A stretch of DNA of 64,000 nucleotides from a bacterium (GTDB taxonomy: Bacteria > Ratteibacteria > UBA8468 > B48-G9 > JAFGKM01): positions 1 to 64,000 of the forward strand of contig JAOAIL010000003.1 in the NCBI GenBank assembly GCA_026414725.1, written 5' to 3'. Below the pieces are notes generated by a model. It had not been told where the DNA came from. It ran no database searches and worked only from the letters and a program-made list of their open reading frames with translations. The position numbers and the translations under genes are program-made. This document shows, in pieces, positions 17,252-27,245 of the stretch; positions within the stretch are counted from its first letter, which is position 1, and each line of letters begins with the position of its first letter.

Positions 17252-17722
17252 CTACTTGTTACCGGGGTTATATATACGGATTTTAACTTCTGCCTCTTTC
17301 AAAAGGTCACCTGATATTTTATCAGGATATTCACTTTTTATTATAATCTCTCCTATACCTGCATTTATAATCATTTTTGCACATACACTACAGGGATGGC
17401 AGGTAATATATAAAACACTCCCTTTAATAGAGACCCCATGATAAGCCGCCTGTATAATAGCATTCTGCTCTGCATGCAAACCTCTACATAATTCATGTCT
17501 TTCACCAGATGGAATTTTTAACTTCTCTCGTATACAACCTATATCTCCACAATGAGATATTTTAGAAGGTGCTCCATTATAACCAGTCGCGAGGATTCTC
17601 TTTTCTTTTACCAGAACGGCTCCGACATGTCTTCTCATACAGGTGGAGCGAGTACTTACCAGTTCAGCAATTCTTATAAAATACTCATCCCATTCAGGAC
17701 GATGGATAGATGGGGAATTCAT
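17252..17722 (-). CDS. Deoxycytidylate (dCMP) deaminase, ComEB family
   Basis: Zinc-dependent deamination of dCMP to dUMP, feeding thymidylate synthesis. The protein has the cytidine-deaminase signatures HAE in [16 protein letters not shown] (about 84-99) and PCSVC in [11 protein letters not shown] (about 110), which supply the zinc ligands and catalytic glutamate. The additional Cys/His-containing insert HCGDIGC is typical of ComEB-type dCMP deaminases. The ATG at 17722 fits AAGGAG 8 bases upstream; an upstream TTG at 17728 is less likely. The gene overlaps the end of glyA by 29 bp, which links deoxynucleotide and one-carbon metabolism. Confidence 0.9.
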   Translation of the reverse strand: MNSPSIHRPEWDEYFIRIAELVSTRSTCMRRHVGAVLVKEKRILATGYNGAPSKISHCGDIGCIREKLKIPSGERHELCRGLHAEQNAIIQAAYHGVSIKGSVLYITCHPCSVCAKMIINAGIGEIIIKSEYPDKISGDLLKEAEVKIRIYNPGNK

Positions 17723-18929
17723 GTGCAAATCTCCTTATCTTTCTTGCAATATCTTTTAAAATACTCTCATTATCTCTATTTTTCAATGTCTCGTCCATCC
17801 ACTCAGCAATAAGTTCCATATCATCTTCTTTCATTCCTCTACTTGTAACAAGTGGGGTACCAAGTCGTATTCCACTTGTAATTGATGGTGGTTGAGGGTC
17901 ATATGGAATAAGATTTTTGTTTGTTATTATTCCAACTCTTTCAAGCAGTTTTTCATATTCATTACCATTTATACCTTTGTTCCGAAGGTCTATGGTAAAC
18001 AGGTGGTTATCTGTTCCACCACTTACAACTCTATAATTTCTTTTTTTAAACTCCTCACACAATTTTTTACAGTTTTTTACTATTTGCTGCTGATATGTAA
18101 AGAAAACAGGACTCATTGCTTCTTTGAAAGAGAGTGCTTTAGCCGCTATTATATGCATAAGCGGACCACCTTGAATACCGGGAATTATGGAACTATCAAG
18201 TTTATTACTATATTCCTTCTTGCAAAGTATAAGCCCTCCTCTCGGACCTCGTAATGTCTTATGTGTCGTAGAAGTAACAAAATCAGCGAGATGGATTGGA
18301 GAAGGATGGAGATTTGCTACAATAAGTCCTGCAATATGTGCTATATCAGCAAGAAGATATGCCCCTGTTTCCTTTGCTATACTGTGAAATTCATTAAAAT
18401 CAATAGTTCTTGAATATGAACTTGCACCGCAGACAATCATCTTTGGTTTTTCTTTTAATGCAATCTCTCTTACTTTTTGATAATCTATTGTTTCTGTATC
18501 TTTGTCTACATTATAAAAAACAGATTGATAAAATATCCCTGAAAAATTAACTTTAAGTCCATGTGTAAGATGTCCACCTGCAAGAATATCCATAGCAAGG
18601 ATTTTATCTCCCGGTTTCAGGACAGAAAAATAAGCCGCCATATTTGCCTGACTTCCTGAGTGCGGTTGTACATTTGCATGATCTGCACCAAACAACATAC
18701 ATGCTCTTTTAATGGCTAAACTTTCAATCTCATCAATAAATCTACATCCCCCATAATATCTTCTTCCTGGATATCCTTCTGCATATTTATTTGTAAATAT
18801 AGAACCCATAAGTTTTAGCACATTTTTGCTAACTATATTTTCTGAAGGAATAAGACATATTGTATTTTTCTGCTTTTCCTGTTCACATATGAGAGCATTA
18901 TATACCTCTCTATCAATATCTTTAAGCAT
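17694..18929 (-). CDS. glyA: Serine hydroxymethyltransferase
   Basis: PLP enzyme interconverting serine and tetrahydrofolate with glycine and methylene-tetrahydrofolate. The pyridoxal lysine lies in [15 protein letters not shown] (around residue 225). Other family motifs are [28 protein letters not shown] and DIAHIAGLI. The length of 411 residues is normal. I chose the ATG at 18929 because GGAGG stands 6 bases upstream; a TTG at 18944 overlaps that site. The start overlaps the glyS stop by 8 bp, so glyS, glyA and the dCMP deaminase are translationally linked. Confidence 0.95.
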   Translation of the reverse strand: MLKDIDREVYNALICEQEKQKNTICLIPSENIVSKNVLKLMGSIFTNKYAEGYPGRRYYGGCRFIDEIESLAIKRACMLFGADHANVQPHSGSQANMAAYFSVLKPGDKILAMDILAGGHLTHGLKVNFSGIFYQSVFYNVDKDTETIDYQKVREIALKEKPKMIVCGASSYSRTIDFNEFHSIAKETGAYLLADIAHIAGLIVANLHPSPIHLADFVTSTTHKTLRGPRGGLILCKKEYSNKLDSSIIPGIQGGPLMHIIAAKALSFKEAMSPVFFTYQQQIVKNCKKLCEEFKKRNYRVVSGGTDNHLFTIDLRNKGINGNEYEKLLERVGIITNKNLIPYDPQPPSITSGIRLGTPLVTSRGMKEDDMELIAEWMDETLKNRDNESILKDIARKIRRFAHEFPIYPSS

Positions 18930-21012
18930 CTTCAACCTCCACAATCGGTATTAAAGAAAAATCCGCAAAAAGGAGAAATAGATCGTTTATTTTTTTTAAT
19001 AAAGAAAGACGATTTCTACATTGTCTTTCATCGTCACACATGACAAGAATATCATCAAAAAACTTATCAATGATTTCACGCCACATGCCTAACTGTTTAA
19101 GAAAATCATTATAGTTCCTGCTTTGCTCAATAAGTAGTTTTGATATTGATTCATTCTTCTTATAAAAAGAATATAGTTCTTTCTCTGTTTTTTCTGTAAG
19201 TAGTGCTTCTTCAAAATTATCAAAAACTATATTTTTCTCCTCCGCCTGTTTCAAAATATTAGCAACACGGATGAATGGGACAAGAACATTTTTGGCAGCC
19301 CCTGTTCTGAAAAAATTCTTAATGGCATCTATCTTTTCTCTTAAAACCACTATATCCTCACTATTCACCGCCATAACTGCCTTTCTTATTCCAGGGGAAA
19401 TTCCTTCTCCTGCAAAAAGGTTATCAACTCTCTGTAAAATAAAATCCATTATTCTATTTTCTGCATTCAAGGAATAAGAACCTAAAATCTCTAATGTTTT
19501 CTTGATAACTTCCCTTAATGGGAAAATTATCTTTCTGTCCCATATTATCTCAATTAAACCATTGGCTATTTTTTTAAGTCCATATGGATCTCCACTACCT
19601 TTTATACCAAATTCATCTGTAAGGAAAGCACAGAGTGTCTCAATACGCACTATAATAGAAGATATAGCAGATTCTTTCGTCTGGGGAAGCATATCTCCAC
19701 TATATCTGGGCAAGTAATGTTGTTCAATTCCTGATGCTACTATTCTATTATATCCATTTTTCTCTGCATAAATTCTACCTATAACTCCTTCAAGAGAAGG
19801 AAATTCTGAAACCATTAATGTTGGCAGGTCATTTTTACAGAGAGAAATTATAATATAAATATTTTTTTTCTCTTCATCATTTAAGGACAGATATTCAGTT
19901 AATATATTATATATCTTTTTAAATCGCTCAACTCTATCATACATGCTTCCCCATTTAGGATGATATGCGATATTTTTAAGGTCATCTGTATAACTGGCAA
20001 AGTCCCTCTTTAAATCCTTCCTTATAAAAAATATAGCGTCTTCCATCTTTGCGTATAAGACATCCTGATAATTATTCTTTATCGTATCTCCGCCTACACC
20101 ATCAAAAACAGATATATAACTGCTACTTAAATATCCGTTCCTATCCAATAATGGGATACCATTGAGTTTCATTATTACTGCTCTTATTATTTCTGGCGGT
20201 ATTTCTTTATATTCTTCTTTCAATTTACACACCTCAACAACAGGATATTCTACTAAATATACTATTTTTTTAAGATGCTCTTCATCTACAATAAAATTCT
20301 TAATGCCGGTTTTTCTTGATATTTCTGCTTTAATAAATTCAAAGCGCACGTCTGGGTCAAACATAACAAATCTTTTAAGAATTTTATCCATATAATCTGA
20401 CGGGCTTGAAATCTTAAATCTATAAGGAGCAAGGGTTCTGTGCCCATATGAAAACCTTCCACTTTTTACTCCCCCGAGTAATATCTTTATAACTTTTTTG
20501 CCATAGAGTGCTGTTATCCATCTGATGGGTCTTAAAAATTTAAAATTTCCACCATCCCACTTCATCCCTCTCGGTATTTCTATCCTCCTGATACTTTCTA
20601 CTAAAATATCTCCAAATATCTCGGTTATCTGTTTCCCTCTTTCATATTTAACCAGAGCAAGAACTTTCTTGCCTTTTCTTTCTTGGATAAAAAGGTCTTT
20701 AAGCCTCACATTGTGAGAGATTGCAAACTTTTCTGCTGCCTGTGTAAAATTTTTATTTTCATCGAGGGCTATTTCAGCGGGAGGACCATATATTTCGGTT
20801 GTCATATCCTGTTGCTTTGCACCTACATTTTTAATATACAGGATAATTCTTCTTAAGGTACAAAAAAGTTTTATCTCTCCATGTTCAAGACGATATTCTT
20901 TAAATAATTCAACAAGGACAGGTATCCACTCTTCTTTAAAATAATCTCCTGTCCAGGGAGGAAGGTCTTCACATCCAATTTCTACTAACAGGTCTTTTTT
21001 CTTCATCGCCAT
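18922..21012 (-). CDS. glyS: Glycyl-tRNA synthetase beta subunit
   Basis: Beta subunit of the heterotetrameric (alpha2beta2) bacterial glycyl-tRNA synthetase, needed for tRNA binding. The 696-residue protein has the N-terminal family signature DLLVEIGCEDLPP, the central motif FLRPIRWITALYG and VRIETLCAFLTDEFG. A C-terminal DALR-type anticodon-binding region lies at about 580-690. The partner glyQ (alpha subunit) is not next to it, although it usually is: lptG lies directly upstream. There is no ribosome binding site before the ATG, and TAGAAT lies 6 bases upstream, so it may also be leaderless. Confidence 0.93.
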   Translation of the reverse strand: MAMKKKDLLVEIGCEDLPPWTGDYFKEEWIPVLVELFKEYRLEHGEIKLFCTLRRIILYIKNVGAKQQDMTTEIYGPPAEIALDENKNFTQAAEKFAISHNVRLKDLFIQERKGKKVLALVKYERGKQITEIFGDILVESIRRIEIPRGMKWDGGNFKFLRPIRWITALYGKKVIKILLGGVKSGRFSYGHRTLAPYRFKISSPSDYMDKILKRFVMFDPDVRFEFIKAEISRKTGIKNFIVDEEHLKKIVYLVEYPVVEVCKLKEEYKEIPPEIIRAVIMKLNGIPLLDRNGYLSSSYISVFDGVGGDTIKNNYQDVLYAKMEDAIFFIRKDLKRDFASYTDDLKNIAYHPKWGSMYDRVERFKKIYNILTEYLSLNDEEKKNIYIIISLCKNDLPTLMVSEFPSLEGVIGRIYAEKNGYNRIVASGIEQHYLPRYSGDMLPQTKESAISSIIVRIETLCAFLTDEFGIKGSGDPYGLKKIANGLIEIIWDRKIIFPLREVIKKTLEILGSYSLNAENRIMDFILQRVDNLFAGEGISPGIRKAVMAVNSEDIVVLREKIDAIKNFFRTGAAKNVLVPFIRVANILKQAEEKNIVFDNFEEALLTEKTEKELYSFYKKNESISKLLIEQSRNYNDFLKQLGMWREIIDKFFDDILVMCDDERQCRNRLSLLKKINDLFLLFADFSLIPIVEVEDA

Positions 21013-21074
21013 AAAATTATTCTATATTCAATATCAACCTATATGGATTGTTTATTATTTATCTCTTGTAGCTC

Positions 21075-22124
21075 TTACATTATACATAATTTTGCTCTTC
21101 TCCTCAACCAGAAAAAGTATACCACGACTGAAATAACAAGCAGGATATGAACAAGCCAAACTCCAAGAAATGTGGGTATTTTCCCATTTTTAGCAAGGGT
21201 AAGTCCGGAAGAATATATACCGTAACATATAAAAGAAAGGAATATAGAAAGTCCTAATACAAATACCCTTGAAATTTTATGTTTTATATAAAAGAAAGGA
21301 ACCAGTATAAACAGTAAAAACATGTTCAAAAGTGGATAAGCAAATCTTTCCTGATAAGCACCTTTAAGATAAATAGAGATTATATTGAGTTTTTTAAATT
21401 CATAAAGCATATTTCGTATATCTTTGTAGGATAGTTCATTTATATCTCTTGAGGTCTCAACAATAATATCTGGTTCAATCAAAATGGACATTATCTTACT
21501 GTCAAAACTCTCAGAGTTTTTTAGAAAACCTTTACTATCAAAATACCAGAATTTCCCTTGTTTGAAAAGCCATATATTACTTCCTATATATACAGCACTA
21601 GCTGCGTTTATTGTAATAATCTCATTATTTTCAAGTATCTCTGAAAATTGAATTCTTATAAAATCAGAAGGAGGAACAAACCTTTCACTATAGAGAAAAT
21701 ATCTATCCGTTGAAAAACTTAATATCCCTATTTCCTGTTTTTCACCTATTTTACGGAGAAGTTGTGGTGATATAAAGTTTTTAATATAAAAGACAAATGC
21801 AGATATGATAAATCCACAGATAAATAACATTTTTAATATGCTTATAGGTCTTATACCGGAAAATTCCAGAACTCTTATCTCTCCATATTTTACCATTTCA
21901 CCGAGTAAGAACATACTACTTAGAAATGTTATAATTGGTGAGATTTCCACAAAAATAGACGGTAGTTTATAGAGAGAATTTAAAATACTAAATCTACCTC
22001 CATGTTTTAAGATAGAATAGAGATTATCAATAATTTCTATAAAAAAGAAAAGGAGAATGAAAGAGATACTAACAAGAAAAAACAATTTTAAGAAGGTAGA
22101 TATGGTATATCTTGTCTTTATCAT
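21075..22124 (-). CDS. lptG: LptG/YjgQ family permease (LPS export)
   Basis: Inner-membrane subunit of the Lpt ABC transporter that extracts lipopolysaccharide from the membrane. It has the YjgP/YjgQ plan: about three N-terminal helices (about 10-110), a periplasmic jellyroll domain (about 115-250, including FSTDRYFLYSERFVPP) and three C-terminal helices (about 265-345, with YPLLNMFLLFILVPFFY). I chose the ATG at 22124, which overlaps the lptF stop as ATGA; an ATG at 22169 would add 15 unsupported residues. The assignment as LptG rather than LptF rests on being the second of the pair. The ATPase LptB is not in the window. Confidence 0.85.
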   Translation of the reverse strand: MIKTRYTISTFLKLFFLVSISFILLFFFIEIIDNLYSILKHGGRFSILNSLYKLPSIFVEISPIITFLSSMFLLGEMVKYGEIRVLEFSGIRPISILKMLFICGFIISAFVFYIKNFISPQLLRKIGEKQEIGILSFSTDRYFLYSERFVPPSDFIRIQFSEILENNEIITINAASAVYIGSNIWLFKQGKFWYFDSKGFLKNSESFDSKIMSILIEPDIIVETSRDINELSYKDIRNMLYEFKKLNIISIYLKGAYQERFAYPLLNMFLLFILVPFFYIKHKISRVFVLGLSIFLSFICYGIYSSGLTLAKNGKIPTFLGVWLVHILLVISVVVYFFWLRRRAKLCIM

Positions 22125-23182
22125 TTTAAAAAACCCCATCCAATAATAAAAATAAAAACAGGTAACCATACAAATATTGGTAAATCTGTCTTGTATGACA
22201 GGACCTCACCAAAAACAATCATCTGAAGGAAAAGAAGTGCTATACCTCCACCAATCCCTATATGAAGTAACTTACTTTCTTGCTGTAATCTTATACCGAG
22301 AGAAGTTCCTATAAGAACAAAAACAATCGGGATAACTGAAAAAACAACTCTTTTCTGAACTTCTATTTTTTCTTTTATATCAGGGGAGGAAAGTAATTCA
22401 GATATACGCATCTCTGAAACTTTCGGTTTTATAGAACCTATATTTATAAAATTTTTAGGTAGTGGCAGTGTAAATTTATAACTAAGAAAGTCCAATTTTG
22501 ATATTGTCTGAACAGAGTCATACACAATAAGGAAACCTTTATGCAAAACAAATATCATTTGATTGGTAACATGATTGTAGGTTACTGTTCCACTCTCTGC
22601 TTTCAAGAAATGTGTTTTATCCATTTCTTTATAGGTTATAGAAACATTTTTTATTTTCTTTATTTTATAAGAGGGGGGCATCCTTTCAATATAAATAGTA
22701 ATTCCAGGTATATCTGTAGTTGTACTTTTCTCCTGTAAAAGAGAAAGTGGATTTTTAAACTGAAGGCGGTATATCATTTCACGTTTTTTATAACTTATTT
22801 CAGGGAGAAGATAGAAATTGAAAAATAGAAGGATAAATGTCCCTATAAAAGCAGCAATGATAATAATACCCATCAATCTATACGGGTTTATTCCCGATGA
22901 AGAGAATATAAGTATCTCCCTGTCCATAGTAAGACGAGAGAAAAGAGAAGAGGCCGAATAAAGAAAACAGAGAGGAATAATATATAAAAAAGAAGAAAAC
23001 AGAGTAAGAGAAAAAATATATAAAACAATCAAAGGGTAAAAAGTACCTTTTACAAGAACTTCAATTATCTGGAACAAAGCATCCAGTGAAAAGATAAAAA
23101 GGGTTACACCTAATGCAAAAATAAAATTCATAAAAAATTCATGGTTTATATACCGGGTTTTAATTTTCGTTTCCATTACCAT
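22121..23182 (-). CDS. lptF: LptF/YjgP family permease (LPS export)
   Basis: A 353-residue partner of the preceding YjgP/YjgQ permease. N-terminal helices span about 14-120, the periplasmic domain about 125-265 (with FKNPLSLLQEKS and ITIYIERMPP), and three C-terminal helices about 272-350. The segment VVFSVIPIVFVLIGTSLGIR is characteristic of the family. Together with LptB and LptC it moves lipopolysaccharide towards the outer membrane, which supports a diderm envelope. There is no clear ribosome binding site. The gene is divergent from comF with only 23 bp between start codons, so the two promoters must lie inside the opposite genes. Confidence 0.87.
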   Translation of the reverse strand: MVMETKIKTRYINHEFFMNFIFALGVTLFIFSLDALFQIIEVLVKGTFYPLIVLYIFSLTLFSSFLYIIPLCFLYSASSLFSRLTMDREILIFSSSGINPYRLMGIIIIAAFIGTFILLFFNFYLLPEISYKKREMIYRLQFKNPLSLLQEKSTTTDIPGITIYIERMPPSYKIKKIKNVSITYKEMDKTHFLKAESGTVTYNHVTNQMIFVLHKGFLIVYDSVQTISKLDFLSYKFTLPLPKNFINIGSIKPKVSEMRISELLSSPDIKEKIEVQKRVVFSVIPIVFVLIGTSLGIRLQQESKLLHIGIGGGIALLFLQMIVFGEVLSYKTDLPIFVWLPVFIFIIGWGFLK

Positions 23183-23205
23183 TATTGTAAAATATTAACT
23201 GAATT

Positions 23206-23832
23206 ATGTCTATCTATAGAATTATTAGTTTTTTTAGGAGAACCTGTTGTATAGGATGTGGAGAAACTTCCCTGCTTAACAGATATGGATTCTGTGAAGA
23301 ATGTGAAGATAAATTAATCTATATCTCACCATCTACTGAATCAGAAATTTTTCATCTTTTTAGATATGAAGGTCCCTTAAAAGAAGCAATACATAAGTTT
23401 AAATACAAAAGAAAAAAACACTATGGTAAAAAGTTTGCTCTAATGCTAAAGGACTTTATAATTGATAACAAAATATATGATTTTGAAATAATCATACCTG
23501 TTCCTCTTCACTGGAAAAAAGAGTTTTTTAGAGGATTTAACCAGTGTGCTATTATCGCTTTTAATCTTTCAAAATTACTTGGGAAGCAATATCTTTCAGG
23601 AGTGCTGGTTAAATGCAAAAATACACCTTCGCAGATAGCACTGGATAAAACTGATAGGCAGGAAAATGTAAAAGGGAGTTTTACCGTTAAAAGAAAACAC
23701 TTAATAGAAAACAAAAAGATACTTCTAATTGATGATGTTTATACATCAGGGGCAACAACACAGGAAGCGAAAAAAGTATTACTGAATAATGGTGCAGAAA
23801 AAGTGATAATTTTGACTATAGTAAAGGTATAG
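23206..23832 (+). CDS. comF: ComF family phosphoribosyltransferase-like protein
   Basis: A 208-residue ComF homologue. The N-terminal zinc-finger-like CIGCGE...CEEC motif (about 16-38) is followed by a type I phosphoribosyltransferase fold. That fold includes PVPLHWKKEFFRGFNQC and the PRPP loop ILLIDDVYTSGATTQEA (about 173-189). ComF takes part in uptake and integration of transforming DNA in competent bacteria. The type IV pilus operon and the ComEB-type deaminase in the same window fit with possible competence, although no ComEA/ComEC is seen. No ribosome binding site is evident before the ATG. Confidence 0.85.
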   Translation: MSIYRIISFFRRTCCIGCGETSLLNRYGFCEECEDKLIYISPSTESEIFHLFRYEGPLKEAIHKFKYKRKKHYGKKFALMLKDFIIDNKIYDFEIIIPVPLHWKKEFFRGFNQCAIIAFNLSKLLGKQYLSGVLVKCKNTPSQIALDKTDRQENVKGSFTVKRKHLIENKKILLIDDVYTSGATTQEAKKVLLNNGAEKVIILTIVKV

Positions 23833-23851
23833 ATTCATATAAAAAATTTGT

Positions 23852-23880
23852 TTGATTGTTTTTTTTAAATAGGTTATAAT
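23852..23880 (+). promoter_or_regulatory. Promoter of the gap-pgk-tpi operon
   Basis: TTGATT (23852-23857), 17 bp, TATAAT (23875-23880). A leader of about 35 bases with a strong AAAGGAGG site precedes the gap ATG at 23921. Confidence 0.75.
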
Positions 23881-23920
23881 AGTTATTCAAACCTTGTTAA
23901 TATAAACAAAGGAGGAAAGA

Positions 23921-24925
23921 ATGGTTAGAATAGGAGTTAATGGTTTTGGAAGGATAGGGAGATTGGTTTTGAGGGCTGCAATAGAAAAAAATTTCCCCGA
24001 GATAGAATTTGTAGCGTTTAACGATATAACGGATGCAAAGACACTTGCTCATCTTTTCAAATATGATTCAAACTATGGTGTGTATCCTGGAAAGGTTGAG
24101 GCAAAAGATGGAGCTATTTTAGTAGATGGTAAAGAGTATAAAGTTCTTGCGGAAAAAGACCCGAAAAATCTACCATGGAAAGCACTTGGTGTAGATATTG
24201 TAGTGGAATCTACCGGGCTTTTTACTGAAGCAGCAAAAGCATCAGCACATATTGAAGCAGGGGCAAAAAAAGTCATCATCTCTGCACCAGCAAAAGGAGA
24301 GGATGTAACCATTGTAATGGGAGTTAATGAGGATATATATGATCCTAAAAAACACAATATACTATCTAATGCTTCATGTACAACAAATTGTCTCGCTCCT
24401 ATGGCAAAGGTTCTTGACGACAATTTTGGTGTTAAAAGAGGTCTTATGACCACAATACATGCCTATACAAATGACCAGAGAGTTATGGATGCTCCTCATA
24501 AGGACCTGCGCAGAGCAAGGGCTGCTGCACTTTCTATGATTCCAACCACAACAGGAGCTGCAAAAGCAATTGGTAAAGTCATCCCTTCTCTTAACGGAAA
24601 AATGAATGGTCTCGCAATTAGAGTTCCAACCTCTTCTGTATCTCTCGTTGACCTTGTAGCAGAACTGGAAAAGCCAGTAGATGAAAAAGCAATAAATGAT
24701 GCCTTTAAATCAGCGAGTGAAGGTAAACTTAAAGGAATCCTTCAGTACTGTGATGAACCACTTGTATCAAAGGATTTCTTCAAAAACGAACACTCCTGTA
24801 TCTTTGATGCTCTCTGTACTTACATTATTGAAGGAACAATGGTAAAAGTAATGGGCTGGTATGATAATGAGTGGGCTTATAGTTGCAGGGTGGTTGACCT
24901 TATAAGATATATGGTACAGAAATAA
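23921..24925 (+). CDS. gap: Glyceraldehyde-3-phosphate dehydrogenase
   Basis: Oxidises and phosphorylates glyceraldehyde-3-phosphate to 1,3-bisphosphoglycerate with NAD(P). The N-terminus has the Rossmann motif [10 protein letters not shown]. The catalytic cysteine is in [15 protein letters not shown] (near residue 151) and its histidine partner is in the [14 protein letters not shown] segment. The C-terminus has [16 protein letters not shown]. Length 334 is standard. First gene of a glycolytic operon gap-pgk-tpi-secG with short gaps (14, 15 and 25 bp). Confidence 0.97.
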   Translation: MVRIGVNGFGRIGRLVLRAAIEKNFPEIEFVAFNDITDAKTLAHLFKYDSNYGVYPGKVEAKDGAILVDGKEYKVLAEKDPKNLPWKALGVDIVVESTGLFTEAAKASAHIEAGAKKVIISAPAKGEDVTIVMGVNEDIYDPKKHNILSNASCTTNCLAPMAKVLDDNFGVKRGLMTTIHAYTNDQRVMDAPHKDLRRARAAALSMIPTTTGAAKAIGKVIPSLNGKMNGLAIRVPTSSVSLVDLVAELEKPVDEKAINDAFKSASEGKLKGILQYCDEPLVSKDFFKNEHSCIFDALCTYIIEGTMVKVMGWYDNEWAYSCRVVDLIRYMVQK

Positions 24926-24939
24926 AAAGGAGGAGGAGC

Positions 24940-26124
24940 ATGGAACTTCAGACAATTGAAGATAAGAATTATAAAAATAAACGAGTATTCTTAAGGGTTG
25001 ACTTTAATGTTCCTGTAGAGAATGGAAAAATTATAGATGATACAAGAATAAAATCAGCACTACCAACAATAGAATATCTTTTAAAACAGGGGGCTTCTCT
25101 TATCATCTCTTCCCATCTCGGTAGACCAAAAGGTAAAGTGGTTCCTGAAATGAGTTTAGGAATAGTAGCAAAAAGATTGAGTGAGTTAACAAACAGGGAA
25201 GTAAAATTTGTTCCTGACTGTGTTGGTACTGAAGTTAAAAAGGCAAGTGAATCCCTTAAACCAGGAGACATCCTACTTCTTGAAAATTTGAGGTTCCATA
25301 AAGAGGAAGAAGAAGGAAGTGATGATTTTGCTAAAGAACTTGCTTCTCTGGCGGACTCTTATGTAAATGATGCATTTGGAACATGCCATAGAAAACATGC
25401 CTCTGTCTATGGAATAACCAAATTTTTTAAAGATATAGCGGCAGGTTATCTTATAGAAAAAGAAACATCATCTCTTTCAAAACTTCTGGAAAAACCAGAG
25501 AAACCATTTCTTTTAATTCTCGGAGGGGCTAAGGTTGCAGATAAAATAGGAATAATAAAAAATCTCCTTGATAAAATAGATACTCTTATCACAGGTGGGG
25601 TTATGGCTTATACCTTCATAAAAGCCAAAAACTGGGAAATAGGTAACTCAAAAGTAGAAAATGATGCCATTCCTCTCGCAAAAGAAATTATTAAAGAGGT
25701 TAATAAGCGGCATCTGGAATTTCATACCCCACTGGACCATATCATTGCTGATAAAATAGCACCGGATGCACACTATTTTGCTACGGAAAGAGGAACAGTA
25801 CCCCCAAACTGGATAGGAGTAGATATTGGACCTCAGGCAATTGAGGAATATACCGACTGTATCAAAAGAGCAAAGACAATTTTCTGGAATGGTCCTATGG
25901 GTATATATGAAATAGAGGAATTTGCAAAAGGGACTGTAGAGATAGCAAAAGCAATAGGTCAGCAGGAAGGTATCTTCTCGGTAATAGGTGGCGGAGATTC
26001 TGCTGCTGCTGTAAATAAAGCAGGTGTTGTAGATAAGATATCTCACGTTTGTACAGGAGGCGGAGCTTCTCTTGAATTCCTTGAAAAAGGAACTTTACCA
26101 GGTATAGAAGTTTTGAAAAAATAA
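24940..26124 (+). CDS. pgk: Phosphoglycerate kinase
   Basis: Transfers the acyl phosphate of 1,3-bisphosphoglycerate to ADP. The 394-residue monomeric enzyme has the N-terminal signature RVFLRVDFNVPVENGKI, the substrate-binding SSHLGRPKG and LLLENLRFHKEEE, and the nucleotide-binding C-terminal domain with LGGAKVADKI and GGGDSAAAVNKAG. AAAGGAGGAGG precedes the ATG, so it should be well translated. It is the second gene of the glycolytic operon. Nothing unusual is seen. Confidence 0.97.
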   Translation: MELQTIEDKNYKNKRVFLRVDFNVPVENGKIIDDTRIKSALPTIEYLLKQGASLIISSHLGRPKGKVVPEMSLGIVAKRLSELTNREVKFVPDCVGTEVKKASESLKPGDILLLENLRFHKEEEEGSDDFAKELASLADSYVNDAFGTCHRKHASVYGITKFFKDIAAGYLIEKETSSLSKLLEKPEKPFLLILGGAKVADKIGIIKNLLDKIDTLITGGVMAYTFIKAKNWEIGNSKVENDAIPLAKEIIKEVNKRHLEFHTPLDHIIADKIAPDAHYFATERGTVPPNWIGVDIGPQAIEEYTDCIKRAKTIFWNGPMGIYEIEEFAKGTVEIAKAIGQQEGIFSVIGGGDSAAAVNKAGVVDKISHVCTGGGASLEFLEKGTLPGIEVLKK

Positions 26125-26139
26125 AAGTAGGAGAATATA

Positions 26140-26898
26140 ATGAAAAAGAATCTGGTAGCAGGAAACTGGAAGATGTATAAAACACCTCAGGAGTCAATCT
26201 CTTTTGCAAAAAATTTAAAAGAAGGTATTAAAACATATAATGATAGAGATATTTTAATATGTCCTCCGTTTACATCTCTTTTCCCAGTTTATGATGTATT
26301 AAGAGGAACTCCAATAAAATTGGGAGCACAGAATGTATATTTTGAGGAAGAAGGAGCATTTACAGGAGAAATATCCACTCGTATGCTAAAAGAATCAGGA
26401 GTATCTTATGTCATATGTGGACATTCAGAAAGAAGGAATATATTTATGGAGACAGATGAAGTGATAAATAAAAAAATTAAAAAAACTATCTCTGATGGTA
26501 TGACAGCCATTCTATGTATAGGAGAGAAGTTAGAAGAAAGAGAGAATGGAGAGACATTTAATATAATTAAAAAACAGATTTATGGCTGTCTTAATGGAAT
26601 TAACCACATAGAAAATATTGTAATTGCCTATGAACCTGTCTGGGCTATAGGAACAGGGAAAAATGCAACTCCAGAGCAAGCAGAAGAAGTGCATTTTTTC
26701 ATAAGGGAATTAATTGAAAAATCTTTTGGAAAAGAATCGGCTGAAAAAATACTTATACTTTATGGAGGAAGTGTTAAACCAGAAAACATAGATTCGTTAA
26801 TGGCTCAAAAAGATATTGATGGCGTTCTTGTCGGTGGTGCCAGTTTGAAGATAGAATCGTTCTTAAGAATAATTGACTATAATACGTCAAAAATATAG
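26140..26898 (+). CDS. tpiA: Triosephosphate isomerase
   Basis: Interconverts dihydroxyacetone phosphate and glyceraldehyde-3-phosphate. The 252-residue TIM barrel has NWKMYKT at the N-terminus (catalytic Lys in AGNWKM), the histidine motif CGHSERR (about residue 95), the catalytic glutamate in VIAYEPVWAIGTGK (about 165) and the phosphate-binding YGGSVKPEN and GVLVGGASL. Length is normal. Third gene of the gap operon. Confidence 0.97.
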   Translation: MKKNLVAGNWKMYKTPQESISFAKNLKEGIKTYNDRDILICPPFTSLFPVYDVLRGTPIKLGAQNVYFEEEGAFTGEISTRMLKESGVSYVICGHSERRNIFMETDEVINKKIKKTISDGMTAILCIGEKLEERENGETFNIIKKQIYGCLNGINHIENIVIAYEPVWAIGTGKNATPEQAEEVHFFIRELIEKSFGKESAEKILILYGGSVKPENIDSLMAQKDIDGVLVGGASLKIESFLRIIDYNTSKI

Positions 26899-26923
26899 TT
26901 TTTAATTTTAAAAAGGGGAAAAA

Positions 26924-27235
26924 ATGTATATGTTTCTACTTATTTTTCACATTATTGTTTCGCTCCTTCTTATAGGAGTGGTTCTTTTACAGTCAGGTAA
27001 GGGAGCTTCGCTTTCAAACATATTCGGTGGAGGAGGTATGGAGACCGTTTTTGGTGCAGAAACATCTGCTATATTAAACAGAATTACATCTATTCTTGCA
27101 ATTATATTCATAATCAACTCAATTCTTCTTGCTACTATTCCCGGAAAGTTAACTACTAAAAGTATTCTAAAGCAAGAACTACAAAAAGAACAAACCCTTC
27201 CATTGCCAGTGTCTCCTGATTCTTCTCCAAAGTAA
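26924..27235 (+). CDS. secG: Protein translocase subunit SecG
   Basis: Small inner-membrane subunit of the SecYEG translocon. Two hydrophobic helices (about 3-22 and 50-68) flank a conserved cytoplasmic loop, LLQSGKGASLSNIFGGGG followed by ETVFG, which is diagnostic. The C-terminal tail (about 75-103) is Lys/Pro-rich and variable. secG directly after tpiA is a widespread bacterial arrangement. Confidence 0.93.
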   Translation: MYMFLLIFHIIVSLLLIGVVLLQSGKGASLSNIFGGGGMETVFGAETSAILNRITSILAIIFIINSILLATIPGKLTTKSILKQELQKEQTLPLPVSPDSSPK

Positions 27236-27245
27236 GTCATATTAT

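Noticed and set aside
24073-24453. Long open frame antisense to gap (and similar ones opposite pgk, rng and the binding-protein gene)
   Set aside because: They mirror strongly coding genes, lack ribosome binding sites and have no recognisable protein features.
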